The notes under the pieces were generated by a model that was not told the DNA's origin, did not search any database, and saw only the letters and a program-made list of their open reading frames with translations. Shown here in pieces: positions 34,908-48,862 of a DNA stretch of 64,000 nucleotides. The translations under genes and the position numbers were made by a program. This stretch comes from Sipunculus nudus. Its lineage: Eukaryota; Annelida; Sipuncula; Golfingiida; Sipunculidae. The stretch is taken from the NCBI GenBank assembly GCA_026874595.1, contig CM049307.1:73074643-73138642 (forward strand). The letters are read 5' to 3'. How positions within the stretch are numbered: the stretch's first letter is position 1; each line of letters begins with the position of its first letter.

Positions 34908-34929
34908 GTCTAACTAGAAAATGTGTTAT

Positions 34930-36240
34930 TATTCATTGACATTAGGCCTACAGTGACCTCACAAAACATTTCACAGCCAACACAATTGGACTTTTCAGCC
35001 TCATTTGTCGGTCTCTACATCTCTGTTTTGTAAGTATTCCTATGTTTCTGACATTTTTTCTGTCTGTACAAGACACCTCAAATGGTATCGGGAAGAGAGG
35101 GATATATTCAAAAAAATTATGAAAGAGGGAAATCTCTTAAGGATAGATACGGATCTAAATGTTGGTGCTGGGTTATTTTCTGCTCCTACTGTAGAACTTT
35201 CATCTGTCTGTAAGGAAGTCTCACTTGCAGCGCAATCTGGTGAAGAAATTTGATACTAAAGACAGGCGATTAGCTCAAATATAAATGACTTGTGCGCCGT
35301 GTTATTATGAGATACATATTTGCAAGTCATTAAAGTGATTATAATAGAAACGCCAAGGTGAAAACGATCATTATAATAATTACACATTTCTGCCCATATA
35401 TTTTGCGTCATTTCCTAAAATGCAAATAATTCCCTACATCGGCATCTTGATAGCTAACAGGAAGTTTTAACAGAAATGGACCATCCGGTTCAGAAATATC
35501 CCTTAAATTTGAAAATCTTCACTGTAATTGGTCATTTCGGAGAAACTTTTGTAAAGTTTAAATATAACAAATAATAACGTAGGGATTGCCATGAAATTAT
35601 CTATATGCTTGCTGACCTTGGACGTTATTATCTTTGATTTGAGATAAGTGGCGCCGGCTGTTTTTTTTTTCATTTTCACCCAAGTTTAGTATTATTTTTA
35701 GACTAGCAAATAACAGCAAACGTATATTTATCGTTATTTCAGGCGTATCTATAACATTATGCCCCCGTTATACACGAAGTGTAAAAAAATTAAAGTCTTT
35801 GGTTTTATACCGCTTTAGAAGTTGACCTTTGGCCACAGGCACAAACAATTTGGACTTGAGTGATCTTTGATCTTTGAGTGACGAAATTCTGAAGTACATA
35901 CTAACAAGGTGAACTTCATTTATTTTTACATTATTTATCTCATTATAAATCTGCCGTGTTGAGAGGTAAATATTTCATACCAGAACAAAAATATGACGAG
36001 ATGGTCATTCGTCTATATTGTTTTAACTTATTGTTAACTTAAAGCGGTCAGTTCCTAGCTGGCCAGGTATTAACCGAACTTTACAAATACGATACATCTT
36101 TTTACACATACGCGACGTCTGTTGGCGACGACTGATATTAAGTGTTCGGACAAGTTACATAATCAAACAAAGTGTGTATTTATTAACCTATAAAATGGTA
36201 AAAGTATTAAATTACTTATCCTTCAGTGACCTGTATCGCG
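34930..36240. other. intergenic DNA, no gene seen
   Basis: This AT-rich spacer lies beyond the protease 3' end. An 82-codon plus frame at 35005-35253 has no recognisable domain and no splice support. There are no transposon ends or RNA genes. Confidence 0.55.
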
Positions 36241-36241
<1 letters not shown>

Positions 36242-36309
<68 letters not shown>

Positions 36310-36345
36310 TATCTATATATATATGTGTGTGCGCGTGTGTGTTCG
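36242..36345. repeat. (TA)n(CA)n(TA)n(TG)n microsatellite
   Basis: About 22 TA units, then about 12 CA units, then short TA and TG runs. Confidence 0.95.
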
Positions 36346-36789
36346 ACATATCTTGTCCTGGATTAACGTATACCATAAAACCTGAAAGATTTTATTATTA
36401 AGAAATAGATAAATTTTAGGAAATACCCATGTATGGTCAAGATAAACAATAATGTGAACGTGCAATAATTATGGAGAGCCTCCATTCAACAGTGATGCTG
36501 AGGAAAACCAGAACACAGTGCGACGAAGCAGAACGTACCATGGCATTCTGATTTGTATTCTTTAAACTTTCCTCCAGGTGTCGCTCGCACTCGGGAGAAA
36601 ACTTTTGTTTACCTTGAGTGGTTTGGCGTTTCACAAAATGATACAAGTATAAAACTAGTGGCCCGTTGGCCATGACGCTCAGCTGGATTCGAGCAATGTT
36701 GAACAATGAGCAAAATGACTGCAAGAGTGCAAAAAAGTCATGAATTTTGTGAAGAGTCCTTAGAAATTGGTTTTAGTGGGCTTTTGGAC

Positions 36790-37917
36790 AGATGACCACT
36801 TCATTTGAAGGTCTCATAAAAAGAAAAAAAAATGTATAGAAAATTTGAAAAATTACAGGTAGTGCCACCAGTGTGCAGGAACTGAAGAACACCCTATGAT
36901 CAAGATATATCCAAAGAATCATGGCTATCAATGTATTAGTTATTCATATACAGGAGCTTTTGTATAATATTTTTGATTATTCAGGATTGGGGGGGGGGGG
37001 GGATATTATTAGCCTAACAGCTCGGAGGATAAGAGTAACAGAGACCTAATTTCAGATTTCCAAGAAGACTTTTCATGGACCTCCCTAGGTGTCATGTATG
37101 AAGATTCTAGGTCAAGGGGTTACGATAAAAATTTGTAAAAATTGGAAAAAATACAGGTGGTCCCTGTATCCCGGGTCCAGCGGTTAAGATTTGTGCCCTG
37201 TTTACAGATGACAGCTTCTTTGAAGGTCTCAAAAATAGAGAACAAAATTCGTAAAAATTTGAAAAAAATACAGGTGGCGCCACCAGGTTACAGGAACTGA
37301 TGGAACACTCCATCATTAATTTTCATGCAAAGAATCATGGTAATCAATGCAGTAGTTATTCAGATAATTGAGCTTTTGTATCAATTTTTTTTATTATACT
37401 GGGGGTATTGACGAGACCCATAGCTCAAAGAATATGGGTAACAGAGACCTAATTTCAGGTTTCCACTGAGACTTTTAATGGACCTCCCTTGATGTAAAGT
37501 AGGAAGATTCCAGGTCCAGTGGTTAAGATTTGTGCCCTGTTAACAAATGACAGCTTTTTTGAAGGTCTCAAAAATAGAGAACAAAATTTGTAAAAATAGG
37601 AAAAAATCAAGGTGGGGGCACAAGGTTACAGGAACTAATGGTACACTCCATGATCAATATTCATGCAAAGAATCATGGTGATAAAGGCAGTAGTTATTCA
37701 GATATTTGAGCTTTGGTATCAATTTTTTTATTATTCTGGGGGATATTACGAGACCCATAGCTCGTAGAATATGGGTAACAGAGACTTAATTTCAATTTGG
37801 ATGTCAAGTTAGAAGATTCGAGGTCTAGCGGTTACGATTTGTGCCCTGTTAACGGACGGACGACCGGACGGACGAAGAGTGATCGCTATAGCTCAGATGA
37901 CTTTCAGTCAGCTGAGC
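36790..37917. repeat. degenerate tandem repeat (338-415 bp units) ending in GACGGACGG
   Basis: Three units share CAGGAACTG...ACACTCC (at 36876, 37291 and 37629), AAAGAATCATGG, GTAGTTATTCA and GGTAACAGAGACCTAATTTC. The last unit ends in AACGGACGGACGACCGGACG and GATCGCTATAGCTCAGATGA, a tail like that of a repeat I recall from molluscan genomes. A diverged relative occupies 59270-60095. It is non-coding. Confidence 0.7.
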
Positions 37918-37959
37918 TAAAAATATGAAAATTCAGTTGTTTCTTTTTAAGTTTAGTTT

Positions 37960-37960
<1 letters not shown>

Positions 37961-38026
<66 letters not shown>
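37961..38026. repeat. (AG)n microsatellite
   Basis: Thirty-three AG units. Confidence 0.95.
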
Positions 38027-38027
<1 letters not shown>

Positions 38028-38285
38028 ACATTCAAATAAAAAACCCTTTCTAGAGAGCGAGGAATGAATTCCCTGCGCATTGATCGTTGCACAGAGTCCT
38101 TAAATTATCATATCACATTTATAAATGCAGCATGGTAGAATTCGTAAAATCTTAAACGAACATATATGTTTTATTCTGAAAACTGTACATTCACAGCTGA
38201 GTCAAAGTTTTCGGAGTATATAGGAGACATTACCAGTTTACTAATCTTAATGCACGAAAGCATCACGTTCGAAATTGTTTTGTTT

Positions 38286-38291
38286 TTTATT
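38286..38291 (-). promoter_or_regulatory. possible poly(A) signal of the synaptotagmin gene
   Basis: AATAAA on the minus strand, about 310 bases beyond the stop at 38601. Another AATAAA lies at 38170-38175. Either could serve. Confidence 0.35.
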
Positions 38292-38600
38292 TAAATATTT
38301 GTATTTACTTGTACATAAGTTAACCTTCAGAAACATTTTGTTGTTCTTTAATGAATGGCAGTGATAACCAAACAAAATATAACAAAAATATATGACTATA
38401 TACAAGACTTTGTACAGACAAAATGACAGCATAGGGAGGTACAATAACAAATGCATGTAAATGTTGAAGCCCGCATTATATCGCATCCCGGTTATTATCA
38501 TAATTTAGGTCTGCACATGCGACATGACAATAACCGGGCTTGACTGTACAGTGTTGATCATGTTTGTGCTAATTACATCCTACGCCAGAGGGAGCCACTG

Positions 38601-38917
38601 CTATCTGAGTGGTAGCCACTGCGCCACTTGACTTCTTGGTGACGACATCATGTCTGACCACTGACTGAGACCTGCCCCGGTCGCATAGGCCTCAGGACCC
38701 AGCGTGGTTTTACCCACCAAATGTTTAACTCCAGCGTGGACACGCACACACAACGTCAGAACAATACTTGTGTTGTCTAATTGGTCACTCGCAGTATACC
38801 GGAAGTCCAGCACTTCGTTGAAGCTCGGATTTAAAATGTCTTTACTCTTTGTGCGTTTTGTTGAGATCACCCGTTCTCCATGAAGCATGGTCGCTTTTGT
38901 GTAAACACAGGATCCAC
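38601..38917 (-). CDS. synaptotagmin exon 3: most of C2B and C-terminus
   Basis: It completes Gly328 and encodes residues 329-432. ISTKRTKSKDILNPSFNEVL matches the C2B strand with the polybasic region and the conserved NPxFNE turn. The C2B sites that normally hold calcium-binding Asp are not conserved: KGGSCVY stands where SDPYV is usual, and CVRVHAG where DYDRIG is usual. The end AQWLPLR corresponds to the family's WHxL-type C-terminal motif with His replaced by Leu. The acceptor is CTTTTCAG|GTGGATCC. Confidence 0.85.
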
Positions 38918-38970
38918 CTGAAAAGACGTGGATGACAAGGATATGTAAACAATCATGAACACCGATTATC

Positions 38971-39361
38971 CACCCTTCCGCCAGAGGTCGTTTCCACTCA
39001 AAACGAACATCTTCCAGTTAGGCATTGTGGGACGACCGGAACTACTTCTCTTAACTGTTAATTTTTTAATATCAAAATCTGTTACATTTTTCAAGGAAAT
39101 TTACATTTCCCATGCGTAAACATGCTTATAAAATTTATTCCGTGAAGTCCTTACAATATATACACCTAGCTTTGTTTAAGTCAATTGCTCTAAAACAATT
39201 CTTATCCAACATATTAGGCCGGACTATATTAGCCTCTTCACAGATTTATTCCTATGCCGTTGGTTTATTTAGAAGCCCCGGTGCATTGTGGGTAGCAGCT
39301 TTTGACGCCCACAAACCATAACTAACAGAGCCGTGCTCTTGTGAGTCCGATTCTGCGCAGT
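38971..39361 (+). repeat. dispersed repeat P, copy 1
   Basis: It starts CACCCTTCCGCCAGAG and ends TGCTCTTGTGAGTCCGATTC followed by TGCGCAG. It shares TCTTCCAGTTAGGCA, TGTGGGACG, TTATTCCGTGAA and AGCCCCGGTGCATTGTGGG with 49876-50239. It lies in synaptotagmin intron 2, 54 bp from exon 3. Confidence 0.75.
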
Positions 39362-39390
39362 GGGACCAATAGCGAGTGCACTTGTGCATA

Positions 39391-39659
39391 AAGATCAAGC
39401 AAACGTGTTTCAAATCCCGTTATATCATCGTATAAAGCACTTGCCTATAAAAAAACTATTAATATAGAGTTTGTATGCATACACTGAACCCAACTCTGAA
39501 GAAAAACGTTTTTCTATTTCAGCAAAACATTTTCAGGGAAGAATAAAAACATGAATTGCTAGATTAAAATTACTTTCCAAATGTTGCCTGTGACGTCACA
39601 CTTTGCACCAGCCAGTCATATCAGGGCCCAGTCTCTGTTCTGGATGCAATGTACTCTAG
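39391..39659 (+). repeat. dispersed repeat Q, copy 1, with a CRE
   Basis: It is shared with 48472-48862: GTCAAGCAAACGT-type start, CAGGGAAGAATAAAAACA, GCCTGTGACGTCACACTTTG and CAGTCTCTGTTCTGGA. It contains a full palindromic cAMP-response element TGACGTCA at 39591-39598. In this locus P precedes Q; at 48-50 kb Q precedes P. Confidence 0.75.
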
Positions 39660-40222
39660 ACATATCCTAGACATATCAAACCCACATGCAAATGCGTTTA
39701 CCTTAACTATAAGTATCCATTTAATACATAATAGCGCCCCATCTGATGGCAGCCCGATAAACTAAACGAGTATACAAGCGGACCCAGTCTGACACCGCTT
39801 AACCAACAAGTCCTTCTCTCACAGAGACACAGACGAAATTCTTAAGGTCCCAGTGGCTATAAGCGAGGGTTGCAGTTGCCAGTCCAAGGTCTGATGCTAC
39901 TTTTTCCTCCTCTAGACACTACCGTCGTAGTGATACCCAAACGAATGGGATTTTGCTAAGAGTATATCCAGATCCAGATAATTAATATTACCGAAAACAA
40001 ACTAGGTAGCAGGGTTTTTCCCCAGAAGACAAGGATTCCGCTCGATGTCCCTACTAATGCTATTTGTTCTGACAAGACAGATACAAAAACAGGTAAGTAT
40101 ATGATTCTGCACGCATGTATGGACAAGGAGCAAACGTGGATTTAATAAATTACACATATACTCCAGTCTACCTCCCATAAGCCGTTGCTACATTTACTTG
40201 GTATCCTTTTTAAAGAGACTTA

Positions 40223-40600
40223 TTCCGATATCTAACGTCTGTTTACTAAAAACAATCCCTTTAACCTTTCATAAAAAAAATCGGCCAGAAGACGCTGTTC
40301 CCACGGCACACATGCTGTTCGTTTTGTTTATATACCCGTGTTTATAACATGAGAGGGGCCCGCCAAGATAATCCAAATACATTCAATAAGGAAATTTAAT
40401 CGAACCAGAGTTTTGGATCGAGTATTTGGCAAGAGTGACCTTTCAATTTTCGCATATATGCAACAGCAACCTTAAGTTACAAGGTATTTTTCGTCTGTCA
40501 ATACTGCTGTGTTTACTAACACCTTGCCTATAAACAATCATGCACATCCGTAAAGAGGCGTTATAAGAACTTTCCTGAACAGGAATTACCTATTTACAGG
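40223..40600 (+). repeat. dispersed repeat R, copy 2
   Basis: It starts TTCCGATATCTAACGTCTG. It has GGGCCCGCCAAGATAATCCA and ends GCGTTATAAGAACTTTCCTG plus CAGGAATTACC. See copy 1 at 27867. Confidence 0.75.
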
Positions 40601-41943
40601 GGTTCGTTCATACGTAAGCTAAGTGAGTAAAAAGTGCATATATATTCTGTAGAAAAGGTGGTTTAATATGCAAGCATACGAGTAAACAATGACAATTTTG
40701 TACCCGTATCTATCCATAACATTCAAACAGACAAACAGACGATCAGATAAATTGGTTTGGTCTGAATCAAGCTGCGTAAACATGTGGTCAGACGGGCAAA
40801 CATATTATCACTGTGTTTATGAGTAGGGCGAAGTTCTTAGATAAATGGGTTTGGTCTGAATCATGCTGCGTGAACAATCTGTTGTGGGAGCATGTCACTG
40901 CTTAAAGGAAACAGCTGTTGAACAAAATAAAGCTAACGTCAGGTTACTCGTGGTTATTAGCCCTATGTGGTGATGAGTGTGCAGATCATCGCTTTATAAC
41001 CTTGACCTTATAAATTATGACTGATGGACCTTACTGTTTATACAAACACATACAACCAGGGCGGGTTCATGATATATGTGTACATGGCTGGGGCGTTATC
41101 TGTTCTAAATTGTTCAGATTTTTTAAACAATATAACTGTATTGAAAACAGACATGATACGTGATTCTAATCCTCTTTCCACGTGGAGGGGGAATTGTTAA
41201 ATAACAGTGTGACGTGAAGTTTTCTCCGAGAAAAAGGTGGCAGAGGTTTGTGTGATCAGCGCTGTGTGTGTGTTCAAACAACATCTCATTAAAATCTCAA
41301 CAGATTTTTGATGAAATTGTGTGGAATGGTCGGACATGGGACAAAGAACAAAAGTTATAAGGACGGGTCTGGATCCGGCCAAATAAGTCCATTCTGCCCG
41401 CTGTCTTGTGAATTTCTCCGTATGGACCAGTGTCCATTTTTTATCGATCCGCCAAAAAAATTAATGAAATTAATAAAGATATTGTGTTGTCTAGAAAAGT
41501 ACATTTATTTATTCATTGGCCTCCTGTGATGGTGACGTGTTCTTAATGGAAGAACGGTGAAGTCACCAAGATACCTAGATGAGGTCATACAACTCATAAT
41601 AATGTATTGCGTTCAACGATTCCGGTTTTAATACACAGAAACGTAAAAGATGAGTAACAAGAAGATATATATAGTGGAAACGATACAAGCAGCGGGCAAG
41701 TGGTTCGCCATACAGCCAACTCTGGCTCGACCTTTCGTTTTTCTATATGAATGCCTCCAAATATAGATTGTGAATATGAAGAAACTTGGAGGAAGAGAGA
41801 GTCAAGGAACAATTGACTTACTTTTCGGCTGGATCTACTACATTTTGGCGCGGAAATGGATGACGATCGATTACGACATCGGTGGAGGTGTAGGGTTTGC
41901 TAGTGTTTTCTAGTTCTCTATATAATCATCAACTGTACATTAA

Positions 41944-41987
41944 GAAATAGTGGGGACATAATTATATCATTCGGTCCCCATAATTTC
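41944..41987. repeat. 14-bp inverted repeat (hairpin)
   Basis: GAAATAGTGGGGAC and GTCCCCATAATTTC pair at 12 of 14 positions around 16 bases. It lies inside synaptotagmin intron 2. Confidence 0.65.
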
Positions 41988-42343
41988 TATTTAAGACTGA
42001 TGATGAAACCATAGAAAAGTATTTGCAGTGTGACTAATACGTCATGACTGATAACGACATTATCAATATTGACACTGCATGAGAGACCTCGAGCACTGTG
42101 TGCACATCTTACAAACAAAACATTGCACCACTCAGGACGCCTGATGAAAGCTGTATCGTAGCTTACTAATGAACAAACCTAACGATAGTTAATCATATTT
42201 GTTAAAATGCCATATTTGAAACACTTAACTGTAAAATTAATAAAAATTCTGTCAGTTATCACCCAAATAATAATTTATCTTTTTTCCCCGACAAAGGGGT
42301 TAACTTTGTCCAAAGGAAACTTAGAACCAGGCTAATATTAATA

Positions 42344-42346
<3 letters not shown>

Positions 42347-42382
<36 letters not shown>
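42347..42382. repeat. (AT)n microsatellite
   Basis: About 17 AT units. Confidence 0.95.
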
Positions 42383-42386
<4 letters not shown>

Positions 42387-42988
42387 GTTTGAGCTTATTG
42401 GTTATTAATATTAGGTCAACTCATAGAGGGCATTATGTAGCTAACTTTATATCAGAGTCGCATCAGTTGCAAATGGCAGTATTTTAGATGGTTGACACTG
42501 TGGTCGACTTTGGTCTAATTATATAAGAAAAAATAGTAAAGGTGATCGTTAAACAGCTTTCTGGGATGCATCGGGCAAGCGCCGTGATGGGCAGCCATGG
42601 AAACTATGTAGTTATTCAAACATAGTACGAACGTGTATTCTGTGATTGGTATTGGTCTGCTGATTCTCCACTGTTAACGAACTAATGGATACTCCATGTT
42701 TTATTAAAGTAAAAAAAAAACTTGATTTATAGCTAAGCAGTCTTACTATACGTTTCCAACGTAATTGCAATGACGGACACTACGAGTATCGCAGTCATAT
42801 TCTGGATATGAAAGTTAACCCATTGAATATAAAAGCCGGGTTTTTTTTCTCATTTATTATTTGTCACCAGACGAAGAGACCATTTTCCTGGAAAAGTAGA
42901 TTAGACAAAGATTTAATTTCGGGCCACCAGTGACAAAATTGGTCTAAATTTGGATTATTTAGATAATCAGATTTATGGCGAAACCCAC

Positions 42989-43109
42989 CTTTAATTGGTC
43001 CCAAGGTGCCTAGCTTGAGGCTCTTAGCGCGCATGACAGTCAGCCGAAGGATCTTCCGGTCTGGCAGGTGACAAAGTGACACCATCAGCTCCCCCTGTTG
43101 TTGAGATGC
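42989..43109 (-). CDS. synaptotagmin exon 2: start of C2B
   Basis: It encodes residues 288-327 plus the first base of codon 328. GELMVSLCHLPDRKILRLTV matches the first strands of a C2B domain, followed by RAKSLKLGTLGP, where an Asp is normally found in the first calcium loop and is missing. The acceptor is TGCTTCAG|GCATCT and the donor AAAG|GTGGGT. Phases fit both neighbours. Confidence 0.85.
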
Positions 43110-43899
43110 CTGAAGCACACACCAAGGTATGTTAATATAACGGAGATCAGTTTTTAAATATGATTTTCGTTCATTATCTGAAATACGATTAAGATAATAA
43201 TACAAGCTTGATGTATAAAAAGGGAAAGAAAACTATTATTGATGTAAATTTCCATGTCATTCTTGGTCTAAAATCCACAAAAGAATTAATTTGATGATTC
43301 ATTATTTTAGATATTCCCTGAGATTGTGCAGCTCTAGTCTGGCTCGACAGTCACTAAAAGTATGCTACCACAATTTACAAAGACACTGTTCTTCGTCCAA
43401 TTATTAATGAAATACATTTCATAGTAAGTTCACAAGTGGTCAATAATACAAAAAGCCTATGGGAACAATCTCCTGCCGTCAGACTAGCCAAATTTATCAT
43501 TAAATAAATTAAGTTTTCTTAACCTCATTAAATAAGAATGAATGGATGCGAATCATGAAAATATTGGAAAAATGTCATTTTGCGCCAATTTCACTATGTT
43601 TTGACTGAAATAAGCACTTGTATAACCTATTTGGTTTATACATGTATTTATAATAAGCGGATTTTCGTTCAGTGCTTTCACTATGTATTTCAATCAAATT
43701 AAGAAATTTTTCCTTAAACAACATAGATAATTTAAATAAACCATGTTATAGTAATTTAATAACGATAGAGGCTCATCTACGGTAATAATTGAGACACAAT
43801 CCGGGGGGGGGGGGGGGAGAGAAAAAACAGTGTTGTATAACCTGCTAACACAAGGGGAATAATGTATGACGATTATTTACTTCATATATATATATATAC
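43110..43899 (-). other. synaptotagmin intron 1
   Basis: A 790-bp phase-0 intron from GTATAT to GTGCTTCAG on the minus strand. It holds a G-rich run at 43803-43816 and is otherwise featureless. Confidence 0.8.
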
Positions 43900-44760
43900 C
43901 TCCTTTATCAGGTCAAACCAGATCTCGTCCGTATTCTCGTGTTCCTCGACAAGTTGGTCTCTGTGGGCCAGGGGTAGTGTAATGGATCCCATGACAACGG
44001 GCCGCGAGAAGCGGTCATAGTCACACACACTCAGTGTTAATACTTTATGATCTATAGCTTCCCTTGGTATTGGGAAAGCAAAACTTTCTTCAAACACCGG
44101 GTTCCTTGTCGCACGACATACTTGCGTCATACGATGTTCCACGACATTTTCGTAGCGATTGTCATGGAGACTTATTCGTACAAACACATCTGCGGTTTCC
44201 TTGAGACTGTGAGGTTTTAAATAAGCAGCTCGGAGTATGGCCAGATTGAGGAATTGACTCTCAGAATCGTATTGTATCCCGAGTGCTATTTTTCCAACGT
44301 CGGTTATCCCAGGAATGGAAGACTTTTTCCGGTACATTTTCGGATCAAAACTGGTTCCAAGTTGTGATATATTTGTTATTTTTCCTGTAGTTTTGGTACA
44401 TAAGTAACAATCGTCTGCTGAAGCACATCTGCTTGTCACTGAAGACGTTTTCCCCACGGTGGGAGGAATTACAAAATCTAAATGCACACTTGGTTGGATG
44501 ACTGCAGGTTTTGGGATTTTCCGTATTGGCGTCCAGGATATATTCTTAGTGCGATCCAACAACACAGGGCGTATCCACTGGTACCACACACCAAAATTAC
44601 TGACGTCAGGTGTTGAGCTGGTGTGCGGGTGAAGTTTTGCTAATTTCATCGGTCGACAGATATATTTCCGAATTAGAAACATAATACATATGGCAAGAAA
44701 CAGAGCTAATATAATCAAAACGGTAAGGATTATGGCAGGCCGAGAAAAATTTTCCGACAT
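43900..44760 (-). CDS. synaptotagmin exon 1: membrane segment, linker and C2A
   Basis: It encodes residues 1-287. An NFS sequon (Asn4) precedes the hydrophobic segment 9-30; Cys25 and Cys35 could be palmitoylated. C2A (about 155-285) shows GIQYDSESQFLNLAIL, TRNPVFEESF and CDYDRF. Of the five calcium aspartates of Syt1 C2A, Asp191, Asp247 and Asp249 are kept, the first is lost (LKPHSLKE) and the last is Val255. That suggests weak or no calcium binding, as proposed for Syt15. ATG 44760 is chosen because the membrane segment follows at once, as in the family. The donor GAG|GTATAT is followed by a (TA)n run. Confidence 0.88.
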
Positions 44761-46390
<1,630 letters not shown>

Positions 46391-46396
46391 ACTCTT

Positions 46397-47100
46397 AAGG
46401 CCGGCATACACGTTGCGACCCGACTCAACTCAACTCAACTGGGCCCGACTGAACAGGTTTCCTCAAGTTTTCTACAGTTTCTTCCAGTTTTTGACCCTGC
46501 AGACTGACGAAAACTGGGGTGCATACACATAACGACCCGACTCAACTCAACTGGATCGACGGCAGAGGCGGTACATTCAAATCAACAAAAATGGTGACAA
46601 GCTTGTGACATATGAAAGCAAAGTCATTATAACATGTCATATTATTTATCAGTATACATGTATGTATATGTATGTCGCCCTTTCAATTCTTCTCATCGCA
46701 TTGCTGAATTAATTTAGCCTAGTTTGATATAATTTTAGTCTATAAAATAGTATTCGATGTCCTGTGATATAAACTATATATTCTACATCCATGAACATGA
46801 AGCATATTGATATTATGCTGACATTGTACTGGTTACATTGGCTATACAGATCTATATTTATATATAATGCGCGCATAGTGCTCATGTAATGCATTGCTGT
46901 CTTTCTCTGCACATTACGATTTTGGCCAAGAAGGTCACATGACCGAGGTACTCATGTGATCAGAGACGTAGACGTGATTGGTTGCTGACTGTATACTTCT
47001 GAACGACGCGACTCAACTGAACACGATTTTTTCTGACACTGCCAGAAACCAAAAACTGACGCCGACTGGTGCCGACTCTTGTTGAGTCGGAGAACGATGA
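46397..47100. mobile_element. Harbinger-like MITE candidate
   Basis: The left end TTAAGGCCGGCATACACGTT is followed by GCGACCCGACTCAACTCAAC, and a second GCATACACATAACGACCCGA with CTCAACTCAAC occurs at about 46523. The right side carries reverse complements of this style (GACGCGACTCAACTGAACAC and CTTGTTGAGTCGGAGAACGA). PIF/Harbinger elements have GGCCGG-type ends after a TTA or TAA target. The right terminus is not clear and no transposase is present. Confidence 0.4.
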
Positions 47101-47312
47101 CAAGGGTAGGGTATATTTTCCTAAATTTGACATTTTATGTTTATTTAACTAAATTTGACATTATAAATTTGACTTAATTTGACATTAAAGGTGCAAACAT
47201 ATAATTGGGAACATTTAATTACTAATGTGAGGGGTTTAACTGTTAAACATCTTGAGGTTAAAGTCATCGTATGAGTGATCTTCACAAAAACGGTTAACGT
47301 TTTGAGAGAATT

Positions 47313-47315
<3 letters not shown>

Positions 47316-47401
<86 letters not shown>
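47316..47401. repeat. (CT)n(AT)n microsatellite
   Basis: About 25 CT units followed by about 17 AT units. Confidence 0.95.
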
Positions 47402-47405
<4 letters not shown>

Positions 47406-48327
47406 TTTAAGGTGCCGCCACTACCTCTATATATGTTGAGGTTCACCCGTGCTTATGATTCATACGAGGGAGGGGACCTCACAGTCTTCAAGGTAATAAC
47501 CCTTTTCAACACCACGCCCCGGCCCCCAGGGCTGACTAGCAATAGTCTCTCTGATCACACGCCCCCACACCCGGTTGACATTTCGGTTTGAGCCAAGAGC
47601 GGCCTTGACTTGCCCTAGTGCGTGGTTACTCATACAAGTAGTGCTTGCCTGGTCTTTTCTGGTCTAGGAATGAAAATATCAAAGGTTGCTACATGCACTG
47701 ATAGCACAGAATTACGTGCATGTTGTATACAAAATCACATAAACCATTCATTTGGAAACAACTTTAAGGTCCTCCCTTACACATGAGTTCATTCAGTATA
47801 TACATTTGACCAATGCTTTGATTCTATATTTATAATTTATGTTGGTAGAATGTATAATAAATTATTCATGAAGAGAAACTACAGACAGAAATACTAAAAT
47901 TCAGAAAACATTATTCGCTGTGACAAGTATGTCATACACACACGTATATCCAAATATACTTGCGAAAGGTGCATTTATATCCAAATGAATATTAATTCAA
48001 AAATACATAAATTATAAAAAAAAAACAGAGTTGAGTGGAGAAAATAAGGCTCACGTGTTCTTTATATTTTCGGAGACTTTTTCATTACAATCCCAACTAT
48101 AGATATATTGTTTTACTAACAAGTTTAAAACTAGTTGAGCAATAAGCCAAATTGAAAATGTAAAGCAAAAATGGATCAAATTGTTGAATGCAAAAGTTTT
48201 GCGAAAATGTGAAAAATGGCAAATGGCCAAATCCTAAGAAACCAAGGCTAAAAAGAAAAATAATAATGCAGTCAGTTTATTCAATGATTTTGAATTGATT
48301 TACATTGTTTCTATAAAAGCCCTGCCG

Positions 48328-48430
<103 letters not shown>

Positions 48431-48471
48431 TTTGGTGTTACATCAGTCAGTGCCAGTGCTGAAGGTCAAGC

Positions 48472-48862
48472 AAACGTATCCCAAATGTCATTATAGTATC
48501 ATATAACACACGTGCCTATTAAAATTTTGCATAAACGGAACCCAGTTACCGGAAGAAAACATTTTTACTTTTTATTTTTCTACAAAAATACATGAGGTTG
48601 TTTGATTTGTTGGCACATCTATGAGCTCTGTCAACTCAGCAGTGACGTCAGCCACAGGGAAAACTGCTGTGACTGAACTTAAATTCTAGATCTCATCAGA
48701 AGCTTAGTATTTCTGACACTGTCAGCCCGAAATTTCCAGGGAAGAATAAAAACAACATGCATTGCTAGAATCAAGTTAGTATTTAATTTTGCCTGTGACG
48801 TCACACTTTGCACTAGCCAATCACATCAGGGCCTAGTCTCTGTTCTGGACGCAATGCTCTAG
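48472..48862 (+). repeat. dispersed repeat Q, copy 2, with two CREs
   Basis: Same text as 39391-39659, with about 120 bp extra in the middle. It holds TGACGTCA at 48643-48650 (in the extra part) and at 48796-48803 (shared with copy 1). Confidence 0.75.

Larger units (their letters stand above)
38918..42988 (-). other. synaptotagmin intron 2
   Basis: A 4071-bp phase-1 intron from GTGGGT to TTTTCAG on the minus strand. It contains repeats P, Q and R and a (TA)n tract; no further exon is recognised. Confidence 0.75.
38601..44760 (-). other. gene span: synaptotagmin-15-like protein
   Basis: Three minus-strand exons (44760-43900, 43109-42989, 38917-38601) join in phases 0 and 1 to a 432-residue protein with a TAG stop. 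The order is a short outer N-terminus, a membrane segment (9-30), a roughly 125-residue cytoplasmic linker, C2A (about 155-285) and C2B (about 290-430). Length, order and linker text (DFVIPPT, FDPKMY) best fit vertebrate synaptotagmin-15 (about 420 residues); Syt12 or Syt17 relatives are alternatives. Synaptotagmins act in vesicle trafficking and exocytosis. The gene is convergent with the protease, with about 3.4 kb between their likely 3' ends. Confidence 0.85.

Noticed and set aside
41998-42013. CTGATGATGAAAC as a hammerhead core
   Set aside because: There is only one base between the two core boxes, so stem II is absent.
42141-42175. CTGATGA with an AAGCT/AGCTT stem as a hammerhead
   Set aside because: The stem is followed by ACTAATG, so the obligatory GAAA box is missing.
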